Shown here: one piece after another, positions 10,340-23,100 of the stretch | How positions within the stretch are numbered: the first letter of the stretch is position 1 | Layout: each line of letters opens with the position of its first letter | Assembly (NCBI GenBank): GCA_963675135.1 | Contig: OY776124.1 | Span: forward strand, 18,350,066-18,414,065 | Length of the DNA stretch: 64,000 nucleotides | Source: Galeopsis tetrahit | Lineage: Eukaryota > Streptophyta > Magnoliopsida > Lamiales > Lamiaceae | Reading direction: 5' to 3' | Program-made: the position numbers and the translations under genes | Notes under the pieces: generated by a model | The model's input: only the letters and a program-made list of their open reading frames with translations | Told to the model about the DNA's origin: nothing | Databases searched by the model: none

Positions 10340-11225
10340 CCTATATACTAATAGAGAGTTTAAATTGATGATGTGTCATTTTATGGTTAATTTTGCTTAT
10401 TTGTCATAATTTAATGAAGTTGTTAATTTTAAAAAGTATGATGTGTAATTAAGTTATTAGTTGAGCAAGATATGATCCATAAACTATTTCAAAATATTAT
10501 ATTCTTATTAACTATTGAATTTTTTTCCTAATTATTTATTTATTTAAGATGTTGTGGTTGATATGAAATGTTTAGTTTTTTATTATATTAATATTCACTA
10601 ATTAATTTTTTTTTTTTACATATATGTCATAATTTAATGAGGTTGTTAATTTAAAAAAGGGTTAATTAATTGGAAATTAAATCAGAATCTTTCGTTCATT
10701 TGCAATCTAATCTAAACCTTAAAATAATTGCAAATAAATCACTAACTTTAAATATTATTGCAAATTAGACTTCTTACAATACACTTTGTCCCTAAATCAC
10801 ACCTTTTGATATTTCGTTTGATTAAAATATAATATTATTTTATTAAAGTGTTGTTATGTTATTAAGAAGGCTAAATTATGTTAAATTCGAACAAATTTGA
10901 AATTATCAAAAAGACTAAATTGCAACAATATTTAAAATTTGTGATTTCTTTGCAATTATCTTAAAGTTTAAATTAGATTGTAAATGAGGAAAAGTTTTTG
11001 ATTTAACCAAAATATATATTTATTTATTTAAGGTGTTGTGGTTGATATTGAAGGTTGATTTGAGTTATTTTAATATTACATAAATTGTTTGTTTTCGAAA
11101 TTTTATATATATTTTTTAAAGTTATTTTCATATTTAAGAACTCAACATCTCATCTCATTTGTTTTGTTTCTCATAAATTTTATTTAAAATTTATTTTATA
11201 AAATTATTTAATACGCGGGTGCTAA
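10339..11225 (+). mobile_element. Helitron-like copy carrying a nested MITE
   Basis: It begins CCCTATATACTAATAGAGAG, the same start as the Helitron units at 25994, 26631 and 27359. It ends ATACGCGGGTGCTAA, the same 3' end as the copy ending at 28120, and CTAA fits the CTRR end of Helitrons. The left half of the subterminal hairpin is eroded and the 5' TC has been replaced by the microsatellite. No Rep/helicase frame is present. Confidence 0.72.
10659..11008. mobile_element. MITE nested in the Helitron copy
   Basis: It starts GGGTTAATTAATTGG and ends near ATTTAACC. Its inner inverted repeats contain TTGCAATCTAATCTAAACC and its reverse form. A second copy is at 27487-27844 at the equivalent position in another Helitron copy. 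Confidence 0.65.
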
Positions 11226-11631
11226 TCTAATATATATATATATATATATATCGGGAAAATTACACTTTTAGTCCTGTAAAAATAAGTTCAAAACACTCCC
11301 GAGCCATATCATCGGTCCAAAATCTCAAGTCTCACGGCCAACCTCGCCACACCCCGTCGCCAGAAGCACCATTCAATGTCCCACAGGGCTCAATCCCAAA
11401 CATCAAGACAAATATAAAAAATCAGAAAAAACGTAGTTAAAAAAACAGTTAAAATTTGCAAAAAATTACGATTAAACTTCACAAATTGGAGATGAAGGAG
11501 AGATCGAAATTTAAAATTGATAAGGGGCTTTGATTCTTAGCATTGACACGAGGCTAGAGTGGGTAGCCTCTATGAATTTCGTGACTGGATTCGAATTTTT
11601 TGTAGCCAGATTTTTATGAGACACTACAGGA
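11226..11631. other. AT microsatellite and unrecognised sequence left of the CACTA element
   Basis: A (TA)n run ends at about 11251. It is followed by GGGAAAATTACACTTTTAGT, a sequence of the kind often seen at Mutator-like ends in plants, but no partner end was found. A moderately GC-rich stretch at about 11300-11400 has no convincing frame. The region forms the left flank of the CACTA insertion. Confidence 0.4.
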
Positions 11632-11639
11632 AATCATAC

Positions 11640-12845
11640 ATTTCGTGACGAAAATTTTTGTGACGACAAAAAAATCGTCACAATTTGTTACTTAAACACG
11701 ACGAACTTTATTTTTCGTCATTAAAGTATTAGAAATTGTGACAAATTTTAAATTTGTCACCACTTATAAATTTTTTCGTCACGACTTCATATATTTTGTG
11801 ACGATATTAATAAATATGTCACAATAATAATATGCGGCGATTTTAATAATAATTGGTGACAAAATTAGACGTCATGAAAAACAATTTTTCTTAACAATGC
11901 TAACCTTTCGTCACAATAATAATTGGTGACAATTTTAATAATAATTGATGACGACATTCGACGTCGTAAAAAATAATTTTTCATGACGATACTATTTTTT
12001 TTCATTAATTATTCGAAATATTTAGTGACAAAATGTTTTCATCACAATAATAATTGGTGACGATTTTCATAATAATTTATGATGATATTCAGCATCATAA
12101 AAAATATATTTTCATGACGATATTATTTTTCATCATTAATTATTCAAAATATTTAGTGGCAAAATGTTTTCGTCTCAAAAATAATTGGTGACGATTTTAA
12201 TAATAATTGATGACGGTATTCGACGTCATAAAAAATATATTTTCATGACAATACTTTTTTTCGTCATTAATTATTCAAGATATTTAGTAACAAAATATTT
12301 TCGTCATACTAATAATTAGTGATGGTTTTCATAATAATTGATGACGACATTCGACGTCATAAAAAATATATTTTCATGACGATATTATTTTTCATCATTA
12401 ATTATTTGAAATATTTAGTGACAAAATATTTTCGTCACAAAAATAATTGGTAACGATTTTAATAATAATTGATGACGATATTCAACGTCATAAAAAATAT
12501 ATTTTCATGATAATACTATTTTTCGTCATTAATTATTCGAGATATTTAGTAACAAAATAGTTTCGTCACACTAATAATTGGTGACGATTTTCATAATAAT
12601 TGATGACGACATTCGACGTCATAAAAGATATATTTTCATGACAATACTATTTTTCGTCATTAATTATTCAAAATGTTTTTGTCACAATAATAATTGGTGT
12701 TGATTTTAATAATAATTGATGACGATATTCAGCGTCATAAAAACATATATTTTCATGATGATACTATTTTTCATCATTAATTATATAAAATATTTAGTAA
12801 CAAGTTTTTTTATCACTATAATAATTGGTGACGATTTTAATAAGG
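11640..12845. repeat. Left CACTA subterminal tandem array, about 130-bp period
   Basis: About seven degenerate units follow one another. The landmark CGTCATTAATTATTC or a close variant occurs near 11998, 12127, 12249, 12388, 12516, 12650 and 12766. Each unit also has TTGGTGACGATTTTAATAA and a CATGACGATACTATT-like word. Such arrays are the usual transposase-binding regions of CACTA elements. Confidence 0.85.
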
Positions 12846-14482
12846 CGCCAGATATTGACACCTACCTTTCTTATAAATGAACTCGCTTAATTCTTGTCAA
12901 TTAAAATTCACCCTATAGACAAACTAACCCGATGAAAAATATCTCTTTCCTATGTAGAAAAGTAGTGACCAAGAAACAAAAGTTATAGTGAACACAATAA
13001 ATTCCCAACAAAAGGTTTATTTTAATTTCTTTAATCATAGTTTTGTAGTTCTTTTATCGTGTTCTTTATTAAAATTGGATTGTCAGAAAAATGTGACTAT
13101 AATACTCTTTCGATTCTGGTGTACTAAAAAAAGAGGTGTGTTACCCATTGTTTGTCACTCACGTACCATATAGAAAAAAATCATTCTAACTAATTTGTAT
13201 ATTAAAATAATGTCAAATAACTTTATTTCACTCATTGTTTAAAACTTAATACCCACAACGTAGATAAGATAAATGACTATTTAGTAGCATTTCAACCAAG
13301 ACATACACCAAACACTAGAAATATGAACAAACATCTAATTTGACTTCAATTAAATATGCTTTTGAAAATCTTATAGCTACACGCAAAAGTTGAACATGGT
13401 CAATTTGAGTAGCACAATACTAGAAAAATACATATAGTATTAATTCACATACAATGTCGTACTAATTTTTAAACAATATAATAATAATTCGTATATTCTT
13501 TTTCAATCACACCCCAACTATTAAAACTTTAAAATACATATTTATTGTCAACAACCAAAATCATGAAAACAAATTTACAGAAGTCACCCTTAACATGAAC
13601 ACAATATCACTATCAATAATATTATTTATTCAAAACATGAAACAAAAGTTATGCACTTAACTGTAAAGAGGAATAAGAAATTTGATCCATGTTCTCACAC
13701 AAATTTTAAGCTGCAGCCCAAACCCTTGTAGTCAAGCATACCAATACCACTAGAAACTTCCTACAACCGTGCCTTCTCTTCCACTTTGTTTATTTTAAAC
13801 TAACCTCCCCCACACTCACATCAAAAGCAACAAAACTGTAATGTATACTATATGTGAGTGTAAAGTACATCAAGATCGTTGAAAATTCAATAAAGCTCGT
13901 CTACACTTCATAGATTTTAAGCATTCATTCATGTAACATCTCTCTATTCCTGCTTATTGAACAAACCAAAACTCAAGTTCCCTACAGGATACAACTTCTA
14001 CCCCAAATTCAATTTCCACAGTTAGTATATAACTTAATAAACTTCCAAAATACAAATTAAGAGATAGCCTTCCAAAATGAAATCCTCTCAATCTATGCCA
14101 AGTGAAACTTCTCACAATAAAATAACATAGTACCTTACATATAAGACTACACAAGAATGTTTTTTTTTAAATATGAATATTAATTACAGAGTAAAGCTTA
14201 ACAGCTACATTCTGAGCATTCAGAAAAGTACATGTCATTTGGAATAGTAGTATGCTTATGAATGACGTTCTTGATCGACGAAGGGGCCATATATTTCTCT
14301 CCTAAAAACACATCCAATATCAAGCCCAAGAAATATTCCAATACATATGTGATTAGTAGACATTGGATTAGGGTTTTCAATGTGAAAATGCTTAAAGATG
14401 GGTAGGAGAGATAGAGAACATTCTAACCTTTGTAAACACACACAGATTCAACCTATATTTGCAGTGAGAAATTTACCTAGAA
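12846..14482. other. CACTA interior, AT-rich, no recognisable gene
   Basis: No domain, repeat or RNA gene was recognised. Several 60-66 residue frames on both strands are short and of low complexity. Confidence 0.5.
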
Positions 14483-14623
14483 ATGAGAATGTATGCTGTC
14501 GCAACCCTAGTTCGTGCAGTCGCCACCTTCGTTCGCGACATCACCGCCCTCCTTCACCTCATAGCTGAATTCATTTTCGCGGTCGCCGTCTGCCTTCACA
14601 TCTCTGCCGCCGCCCTTACATAG
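14483..14623 (+). CDS. Small GC-rich frame of 46 residues, unrecognised
   Basis: An ATG-to-TAG frame lies in a local GC-rich island of about 150 bp within AT-rich DNA. The product starts MRMYAVATLVRAVATFV and is largely hydrophobic and alanine/valine-rich, with no family I recognise. The island could equally be a captured exon or 5' region of a gene read on the other strand. There is no sign of expression, so this is only a candidate microprotein or captured fragment. Confidence 0.15.
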   Translation: MRMYAVATLVRAVATFVRDITALLHLIAEFIFAVAVCLHISAAALT

Positions 14624-15681
14624 CCGCCTTCACTAACTGAAGAAGAAAATGCTTAAAATCACTCAACGCCGGTGAATAAGGACGGTGAAATGTGGAGAGA
14701 TGAGAGGAAATAGAGGGAAGATTCATGGGGTAAAGTGAAAAACGGGTCAGGTGGGTCAAGTAAAATTGGGCATATACACCCGCGTATAACAACCACGCTA
14801 GTATAATTCTTTATTGTATTCAAAACATTACTGACCGATACTAAAATTAATGGTATCATAAAAAAAAAAAAAATTACAACCATGGTAGTATAATTCTTTT
14901 TTACAACCACATGCTAGATAATATTTGATAAAATTCAAATCTAGCTTTATTTGTCTTCCATAGTAGTAATTCAAATCTCAAAATAATATTCCATATTTAC
15001 CAACAATGAAACCATAAGTATATTAATTTCATATACAAAAACTAGTATATAAGCTCTATTACAAAAGCTAGTATATTTCACATCATTATGAATCAGTTAT
15101 TTTCAATATAATCATTCAAAATCAAGTAAAACCATGAAACAAAAGTTATTTACTCATTCATACAATTAGTTTGGAAGACTGTGGATCAACGGGTTTCCTT
15201 GTCGGCTGTCCATAAGAAATTATAAACAACCCTAGCTTATCAACCTCAACTCCATCGTTTGTCTATCATGAACAAAATATCCAAGCATAAGTAATACTTT
15301 AGAGGAAATATGATTTGTAATAAATATCCAAGCATAAGTAACACTTTAGAGGAAATATGATTTGTAATTTGAAGAATGATATGCTCTTACTTTCTCTTCT
15401 GTAATCTCTTCTCTAACAAAGCTCAGTAAACCAAGTCAATGCTCATCAAAGTTTTGAAGATAGCAGGAGGATACAAAGCTGCAAAGAGGATAAAAGTGAA
15501 AGCAAAATGTTAATCGCCAACACTGAGCAGCAGAAAAGGGCACAAAACAGCAAGAAATTCAAAGATGCATATACAAGACATGGTAGCATTGAGCAAGAGA
15601 TAAATGCAAAAGAGGAATGCAGATAAAGACCAACAAAAGCCACTGGATAAAAAAGGTCAGCAGTTTTAGAATCAAAATTTA

Positions 15682-16078
15682 ATGGCAAAAAACAATGAGG
15701 GGCTACAAAAGGAATCCATAATTGCTTCAAAATCCAAGAGAAGTAAAGCCACAAATGGGGAAAAGAAATTATCACATGATAAATCTGCACCTGTGAATGG
15801 CGTATTCATGAGACCCATTGGAAAAGTTCCCATAAAAAAACCACAAAACAGAAGATATCAAGATACTTCCACCGTGCTTGATATCTCCCAGAATACTGAA
15901 ACTGATCAGGAAAAAAAAAACGAATAATTCATCTACAAGAGAGCCAGAAATTGGTACAGAAACTAGCAATAAGGTGCTCACAAACGAGAATCCAATAGAG
16001 GTCCAAGCCCCACAGAAGATGTCCATTCCCAGGAAAGTGCAGAGAAATGAGATTCTCCTCAGAAAATTGATGTGCTGA
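15682..16078 (+). pseudogene. Broken protein-coding fragment inside the CACTA element
   Basis: Two overlapping frames, 15682-15927 and 15878-16078, appear to be one coding stretch split at a run of ten A bases near 15912. Upstream the product is basic and polar (KSKRSKATNGEKKLSHDK); downstream it continues as a polar segment with EPEIGTETSNK. The combined length is about 130 residues. I do not recognise the family. The likely origin is a gene fragment captured by the CACTA element, with a one-base slip in the A run. Similar lysine-rich text could also arise by chance in A-rich DNA. Confidence 0.3.
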
Positions 16079-16107
16079 TAACTAGAAGAAATGCAACTGT
16101 GAATCAC

Positions 16108-17934
16108 CTGGAAAGATCAATAAAAAACCAGCTAACATGTTGAAAGATTTGAAACAACAGATGCATAAAATGGAAGACATTGATAGCAAGGTTAAAGAAG
16201 ACGGAAACATTGATATCGGGATTTTTAATGTGACAGAAATGACCAGTGAACCAGTCAAATGGAAGACGTTGTAAAATATGTTGACACATGCTGAACGGAC
16301 TGCTTGATGAGATCACCGTTGACTTATTTTTTATAACTATTTTGGCTTGATTATTTGAATCAAATTGGTTTTGTAGCATATGCAGATTAAATATAAGGTT
16401 TTGAGAGTAAATTAAGAGTTGCAGCGTTTATCTTTAGTAACAATTTTTAGTATTGCATCAATGGACCAGAACTATGCAATCACCTAAATACAGCAACATA
16501 TCATGCAACAATAATACAGAGGTACACAATCATCTAAATACTACAAGAAATTGCAATAAGAAACTCATTAAATCATTATCTCATATGTCGTGCAGCAGAT
16601 TTCATTTGGTGGCTAGATGCTCACTACACACTTAGTAAAAGATTTGCATTCGGAGCACTTTTGATTTAGCTGGTCTTTAAAAATTCTTGTTTTCTTCTTC
16701 TCAATGCTTTCATCAGTGGAAGCACAACCATTCCATCCCAAAATACTCTTCAATTATACTTAAATATGCTCACTTTTTGCACGAGGAACAAGTGACTATA
16801 CAAAAACTATATGTCATTTAATAATGATATAAATTTTCTAAGAGACACTCCCTTCTAAGATTATCCCACTGATGAAATTTATTAATGAATTAGAAGAAAA
16901 ATTAAATCTGGGTTAGTAGACAAGTGAGCACAATACATTAATATGAATTTTTCGACTCACAATGCATTCGACATTATACTGTTCCAGATAAGATCTCTAT
17001 TCATCAATTTCCAACTCTCTATAAGATGGTCCAACTGAGGATGGCCAACAGTAAATTACACTTATTTTCAAGTAAACGATCACTACCCACAAATGCAAAA
17101 CCGAAGAAAATATAACACTCTAACGTCAAATATAATGAGTAAGCATCCATTAAATTCAATTACGGGTACGGTTTACATGTCTCGTTTTATGACCTAGTTC
17201 ACAATCAATATTTCCTTGAATTAACATATATAAAAAATACAATCATATATGGGAAAAAAGAAAAATTAAATCATGAGTTAATGAGGATGAATTGAACATT
17301 CGTACACTAGTTTAGCATTAGCAGGAATAATTCTCCAAATTTTGTTTCACCATTTAGCATACATCTTTGTCCATATCACCGAGATCAAACAACTAATACA
17401 CCCTATTGAAACCTGGAAGCATATCAACATGTTTTAACCAATCCTCCCCAAGATCCAAAACTAAATCCAACACAACTAGAATAATATATAAGCACCATAA
17501 AAAGAAAACGAGAAGGTAAAAGGCAAGGTTGAATAGAACGCTAACCTTTCTTTCTGAAATTTTTGATACCCCTCGCGGATACTATTTACTTTGAATCTAA
17601 AGAAAAATTAAACTTTTTATGCCCCAAATTGAAATTGTACACCGGAGGTGACCTTAAAGAGGACGATAATTTTTGTAATTGGGGAGCAGTAGCGCGTGGG
17701 AATGGGAGTAGATTTGGAATGGAAGGAAAAGAGACGAAAACGTACGGCGGAGGTAATCGCGGGATATATACAGGCGGGCGGCGGATTCTCTCTCAGTTTT
17801 CTCACACTTACGGAGAAGGTAAAAGGCAACCTAAAGAACACTAACCTACCTTTGTCTACCGATCAGCAAATTTGTTTCTAGAATTTGACAATCGCGCTAA
17901 TTTTTTCCCTCCCAAATTTTTGTTTTTTCTTATA
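16108..17934. other. CACTA interior, includes a GC-richer block at 17640-17840
   Basis: Mostly AT-rich sequence without recognisable genes. At 17640-17840 a GC-richer block resembles a plant gene leader or first exon. Frames on both strands (93 residues plus, 74 residues minus) give no recognisable product. It may be captured gene DNA. Confidence 0.35.
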
Positions 17935-18215
17935 CTCCCTCCGTTCCGTATTAATTTCATAGGTAGATGGACACGTAAATTAAGAAAGTGTAATAATAAG
18001 GGGAGTTTTGAGGGGTAATTTTGTAAAACTTTATGTATAAAGTAAATAATAAGTTGATTTTTGTGAATGTGTGGAAAAAAAAGTAATGACATTTGTGTAA
18101 AATTGAGGATATTCTAAGGGTGGAGTTTATAAATGGTTTTCCATTTTAAGGGTGTGAAAATTATTTTAGGACGTCCCGAAAAGGAAAGTGTGAAAGTTAT
18201 TGTGGGAGGAGGGAG
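17935..18215. mobile_element. Stowaway MITE (281 bp), copy 1
   Basis: It starts CTCCCTCCGTTCCGTATTAA, ends GGGAGGAGGGAG, and is flanked by TA on both sides. The same family occurs inverted at 24758-25038 with the identical length of 281 bp, sharing words such as CATAGGTAGATGG. Confidence 0.92.
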
Positions 18216-18626
18216 TATTACATTCAAATTCTTTATATCTATTTAAAATACATAACTATATTAAAAAGTGTGCTTACTTTTTTTTATACATATTTTTTTT
18301 AAAATTATATTTAAATTATAGAAAAGGTATGTCTAGTAACAAGTAAATGATATTCCCGATAATACTCAATTTTGTTAATAAAATAAAAGTTACTCAAAAA
18401 TTAACTATATAAATAGAATATGCATATTATTTGAGGATCCAAAATAGAACTAAATGTAAGGAGGAGTACTATAATTTTATTTAAGAATATTTCTTTAATA
18501 AATATTCAAATTATTTATACGTATCATGCACCATTTCTTGATTTTGTGTAATAATTTTAATATCATTTTTTTAAATTTAATGATAATAAATTAAATGTTC
18601 GCCACGTAATGTAATATTTTAATTAT

Positions 18627-19067
18627 GGGATGTTTCCTTTTGGTTTTAAAAACCAGGTTTTGGATTTCAAGATCCAAAACCCGTTTTACTTCGGGATTTA
18701 AAAACCGGTTTTTAAAATCCACTCAAAACCAACCTTATCAAACATATTGATTTGACATAAAGTTATATCTATATAATATTACTCCAATCATTATATTCTT
18801 TTTCAACAATAATATAATAATACTATAATAATATAATAATACAATAATATAATACATTTAATCAACTAATCATTATAATCTCACCAAACAATAATATAAT
18901 AATACAAACTCATTCAATCTTACAACTTGATTTGACATAAAGTTAAATCTTTCACTATTCCAAAACCCAAAAGAAACACCCATATTACTATTTATCGGGA
19001 TTTCAAAAACCAGGATTTCAAAAATCTGGTTTTTAAAACCACCCAAAGCCCAAAAGAAACACCCCCT
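18627..19067. mobile_element. MITE with GGGTGTTTCTTTTGG-type ends
   Basis: The left end GGGATGTTTCCTTTTGG is followed by TTTTAAAAACCAGG. The right end has CCTGGTTTTTAAAACC-like text and then AAAAGAAACACCC. These form imperfect inverted repeats of about 45 bp. The target duplication is unclear, so the superfamily (hAT or Harbinger) is left open. Confidence 0.7.
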
Positions 19068-22000
19068 TAAAGTATTAATTAATTTACGAGACCAAACATT
19101 AGAGTAGTGGTTATCTAGCAAATTAATCACTTGGTAATATACACTCGTATAAATTTGACAGAAACTAAGAATAGTGAAGCATTGAAATGAAGAACGTAGA
19201 TTGATATATGAAAAAAAAAAATATAGAAAATAGGTCAAACGGGCTGTCAATCGTTAAAATTTAGGCACATGAGCAATTATGTCATAGCACAACGAGTTCA
19301 ATTTAAATTGTCGTTCTGCTTCCATAAAAGCATTATACAGTGATTTTGGTCTTGGCTCCAGAAGGTACGTTCGTTTCGACTAAAGTTGGCGATCACCCTT
19401 TGCTCAATCATTGGCTGTCAAATATTCATCTAAATATGTTCCACGTTGTCGTCGTTTCGGTCTAGAAACATAGTTTTAATAATCGATTTGATAACTACTC
19501 TTAAAATAGGCATGATATATTCTTATTGCAACTATTATTAAAATAGGGTACAAGTGAGTCGAATCGTCTCACGAGCTACTCATGCTCCACTAAAAAAAAG
19601 CTCGAAATTGGCTTAAGCTCACCAACACTAGTCTCGTTAGACTTGTGAGCATAATCAAGTTGACATGATTTTATTATGTTACCCATAATATTTTGATTAT
19701 TTACAAATATACTATAGTTATAAACAACATAAAATAATTAATGTTGTAAAAATTATCGAATCAAGTTTGAATTTTTCGAGTTTTTCATCAAACTAAGCTC
19801 GAGTTCAATAGAATTGAACACGGTCAAATAAACAAATGTTCCAGAGCCGCTAAAACGTTACCGATTTGTGTTTAAATAAAAAGAACATAATGGTATTGTA
19901 TTAATCTAGTTGTTTCTTATGCTTAGTGTTTTTTTTAATATTTAGATAGAAAATATTAAGTCTATTTAGTAGATTTTTTATGTACTAAATATAACTCCAA
20001 AAAATTTTACTGTAATTTATTGGTGTACTCGGGCAATTATGTTTCAATAGTGTCTCGTGTGAGATAATCTATGTATGGGACGTCTTCATTTATTTTCACC
20101 TATTTTGCTTCAAAATGGGGTTATAATCACAAATCTATGTATCAATAATTTTTAAGTATTGAGACGAGCGTGGTTATGATAGTAGACCATGTAATTTTTT
20201 AAGTTACGAGATCTCGTCTCATGTATAAGGCCCTCACCTATAATTTTTTTTTTCTTATGTTAAATTTATTTCAGTTTTTATTTATTTTTTTGATTATGCA
20301 CATTATATATTAAGCTCATAAAACAGCTCAAAAACAGCAAAATGGCTGCACCATTCGCTGATTTGGGTACCCAGCAGGGAATCGGGGATTTTGGAGGGTT
20401 TCCAATACTAGCAATATATCCAATTTTTTGGTTATGAGGTAAATGATTTTGGGAGCCAAATTTTTATTTTTAGCGATCAATCAATTTTTTAAAAAAAATT
20501 CACAAATTGAAAGATAACAGAATTTGAATTTGGATCCAATTTATATTTAGCGTTCATTCATATTTTTTCAAACGATTTTCTCGGATTTTGTTCAGGAAAT
20601 TCCAAAAAAAAAAGATTTAATTAAGGAAGAATATCAAGGTTGATTTCGCGTTCCCATTAAAATCTCAAAATATTATCTTTTCCTCAAACATATTCTTCTG
20701 ATAGCTTCTCTTTCAACGGCGAATATGAGGGTGAGTTTCTGTTCCAAATGTCATCTATGTCGTCTTGATTCACATACTATGTTATCTCCCTCTTATTAAT
20801 TCCAGTACGCGCGCTTCAGTTATCCTTTCTTTTATAGGGAGTTCAACAGCAACAAGGAGAATTTCACGTGAGAATAAGGTACTGCAAGTACGTGAGAATT
20901 TTACTGCTTCAATTATCCTATTCGTCCGATTGCCTCTCGCTCGTTTTGATTCAATTATCCTATTCTTCTGATTGCCTTTCGCTTGTCTTGATTCAATTAT
21001 CCCGCATTTGTATGCTCTATTTTCTTGATTTAATTGGCATTGTGCAATTTTTCACGGCTTCTACCTGTTTGAAAAAATGCCAAAGATAACAAAAAAAAAC
21101 ATTTAATAATAGTTTGTTTGTAGTTTCGTGTTGGCAAATAGTATCAATAATAAGCATAAAGCAAATAAATAAATTGATAGCAAGGACAAAGTATTGATAA
21201 CAGATGATGAAGATAATGCAACCTGGTATAAGTAGTAAAAGTAGGAAAAAAAATATAATTTGGCATCCTTTTTGCTTGAGTCTTTAGCATTCTGGTCTAC
21301 ACACTGTCAACATGGTTATATGAGTAGTAATGTAAAAAAAAAGAATAACAAAGTGCACACTGTGTGACGTTGGTTGAAGTATTAAAAGTTAAAACAATAG
21401 GAAAAAAGGAAGAGGACCACAAGATTATAGAGTTAGCATTTTTTAGATCAATAACAAATGATCACATATGGTCTTGATGACATAATAAATTACCCAAGAG
21501 TGCCAACACTTAACAAATGCCCTAAAAGCAAATAATAATGGTTAACAACATAATTTATACGATTAAAACTTTGGTAATTATGAATCTGAATATATAATTG
21601 ATAAATAATGTGATAAAATTTTGGATGTGTAGCTCTGTCTTGGCAAATATAAATGAGAAGCATAAAATAAATAGCAAGGACAAAGTATTCAATCATAGTG
21701 TACATAGTATGATAGGATAACAAAATCATTTAATTGTAGTTTGCCTATTTTAGGTATACACAGTCAATTTAACTGACAATGTGCTCCAAATGAATTGATA
21801 CAATTTCAAAATCCATCTCTACCATTTCCCATTATGAGAATTGAGAGTCGAGTGATGTAAAATCACTAATTGATACAAAATTGCTGCATTGTTTGGTGTG
21901 TATTTGTAGTATGATTTTTTCCGTTTTTGTAGGGTTCATTATCTCACTTCCACGATTGTGGTGAGTACCTCTGTTTTTGCTTTCAATATTCGATCCATGT

Positions 22001-22734
22001 TCTTGATTCACGTTTTGGAAGCTTGCTCGAATTAGTGAAATAATTTATGCATTAATTGGTTATGATTTAAATACCAGTGCTTGTTATAAATATTGAAAAC
22101 AGAGTTTATGTATGTAACTTCATTCAGTCCCAGAATATTGCATCCACCTCTTTAGAAACTAAATAATGCAAACTATTGATATTAATTACACTTCTTGTTG
22201 CACAAGGCCTCGTATATGTATCATTACATTCTGTTTCTTCTTGTGATGTCAGATTTACCTTAGGATTGTTTCCTAAGACTATATATTCCTGCTTTTTTGT
22301 TTATTCAAAATTGATTTTCTTTTGCTCAAGATGATTCTTGTTTGTCCAGGAATCATGAAGATGTGTAGTTTCCTTCTCAAGTAAATTTAAATATTCCAAT
22401 TTTATGCTATAATATTTTTCTTTTTCGGTCTAAGCATGACCTAATTAAATGAAGAAGAGTGTAATAGGATTGAATTGTATGTTTGTGAAGAATCCGATGA
22501 GGCTAAAGAAAATTGGGTAAGTCATGTAGAGATCTACAAATGAGATTTCATTTCATTAATGAAATTGTTGATTCTAATTAATTTTTTTTTATCATAATTA
22601 ATGATCAAATAGGAGAAAATGATAAAGAAGAATATTTTGAGCATGAAATTGATAAAAGTGTAGTTGAATTATTAGTTCTCCGTTCCTTTAGTAATTAAAT
22701 TAGTTCATTGTGATAATAGTTTTATTACTATGTG
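19068..22734. other. CACTA interior with exon-like blocks, no intact gene
   Basis: No long frame is present. Around 20340-22400 short GC-richer blocks are bounded by splice-like signals. Examples are ATATGAGGGTGAGTTTC at about 20723 and TTTTTGTAGGGTTCATTATC at about 21930, followed by GTGGTGAGTACC at about 21957. This looks like the 5' part of a spliced transcript captured by the transposon, but no product can be named. A 42-bp duplication lies at 20909-20992. Confidence 0.3.
20909..20992 (+). repeat. Tandem duplication, 42 bp x 2
   Basis: Two adjacent 42-bp units, 20909-20950 and 20951-20992, both begin TCAATTATCCTATTC and differ by a few substitutions. A partial third unit (TCAATTATCC) follows at 20993. 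Confidence 0.85.
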
Positions 22735-23100
22735 CAGTGTGGGTCATTTGGCACCAAAGGAACTCAATTATCTTCGAAAATGGAGTGTGGAAAACGGAGA
22801 AAAACGTGGATGAGATAAAGGGATGATCTTAGAGCTGGAGCTCGGCAAAGGAGATGACTAAACAGGGAACAACCTTCAGGGACTGGATGTCGGAGCCGCT
22901 GCGGTGCTTAGATAAGTGACTGGACGCAGAGCAGGAGCAAGGAGATTACTGGGTGTATTGGTGATTGCATGTCTATAGTGCAGGCCTATTACATTCTAAA
23001 TCTTAGTAGTATTTTGTAGAATATGTTAATCTGTTTTTCTTTTTTACGTTCAGGTACAACTTGTATATTGTAATCCATTTTGGGTTCTTTTATAAAAAAA
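22735..23100 (+). pseudogene. LINE (non-LTR retrotransposon) 3' remnant
   Basis: Translation from about 22738 gives VWVIWHQRNSIIFENGVW. After two stops at 22838-22846 the same frame gives SWSSAKEM and FRDWMSEPLRC. This resembles the C-terminal tail of plant L1-type reverse transcriptases (the W..IW..RN..iF region followed by SW and W...P..C). A TATAAAAAAA tail near 23092 fits a LINE 3' end. The fragment is strongly 5'-truncated and carries stops, so it is dead. Confidence 0.6.

Noticed and set aside
11632..12845. CRISPR-like or centromeric satellite reading of the tandem array
   Set aside because: The units lack uniform spacers, are degenerate, sit directly inside a CACTA terminus and are mirrored by the same words at the other end.
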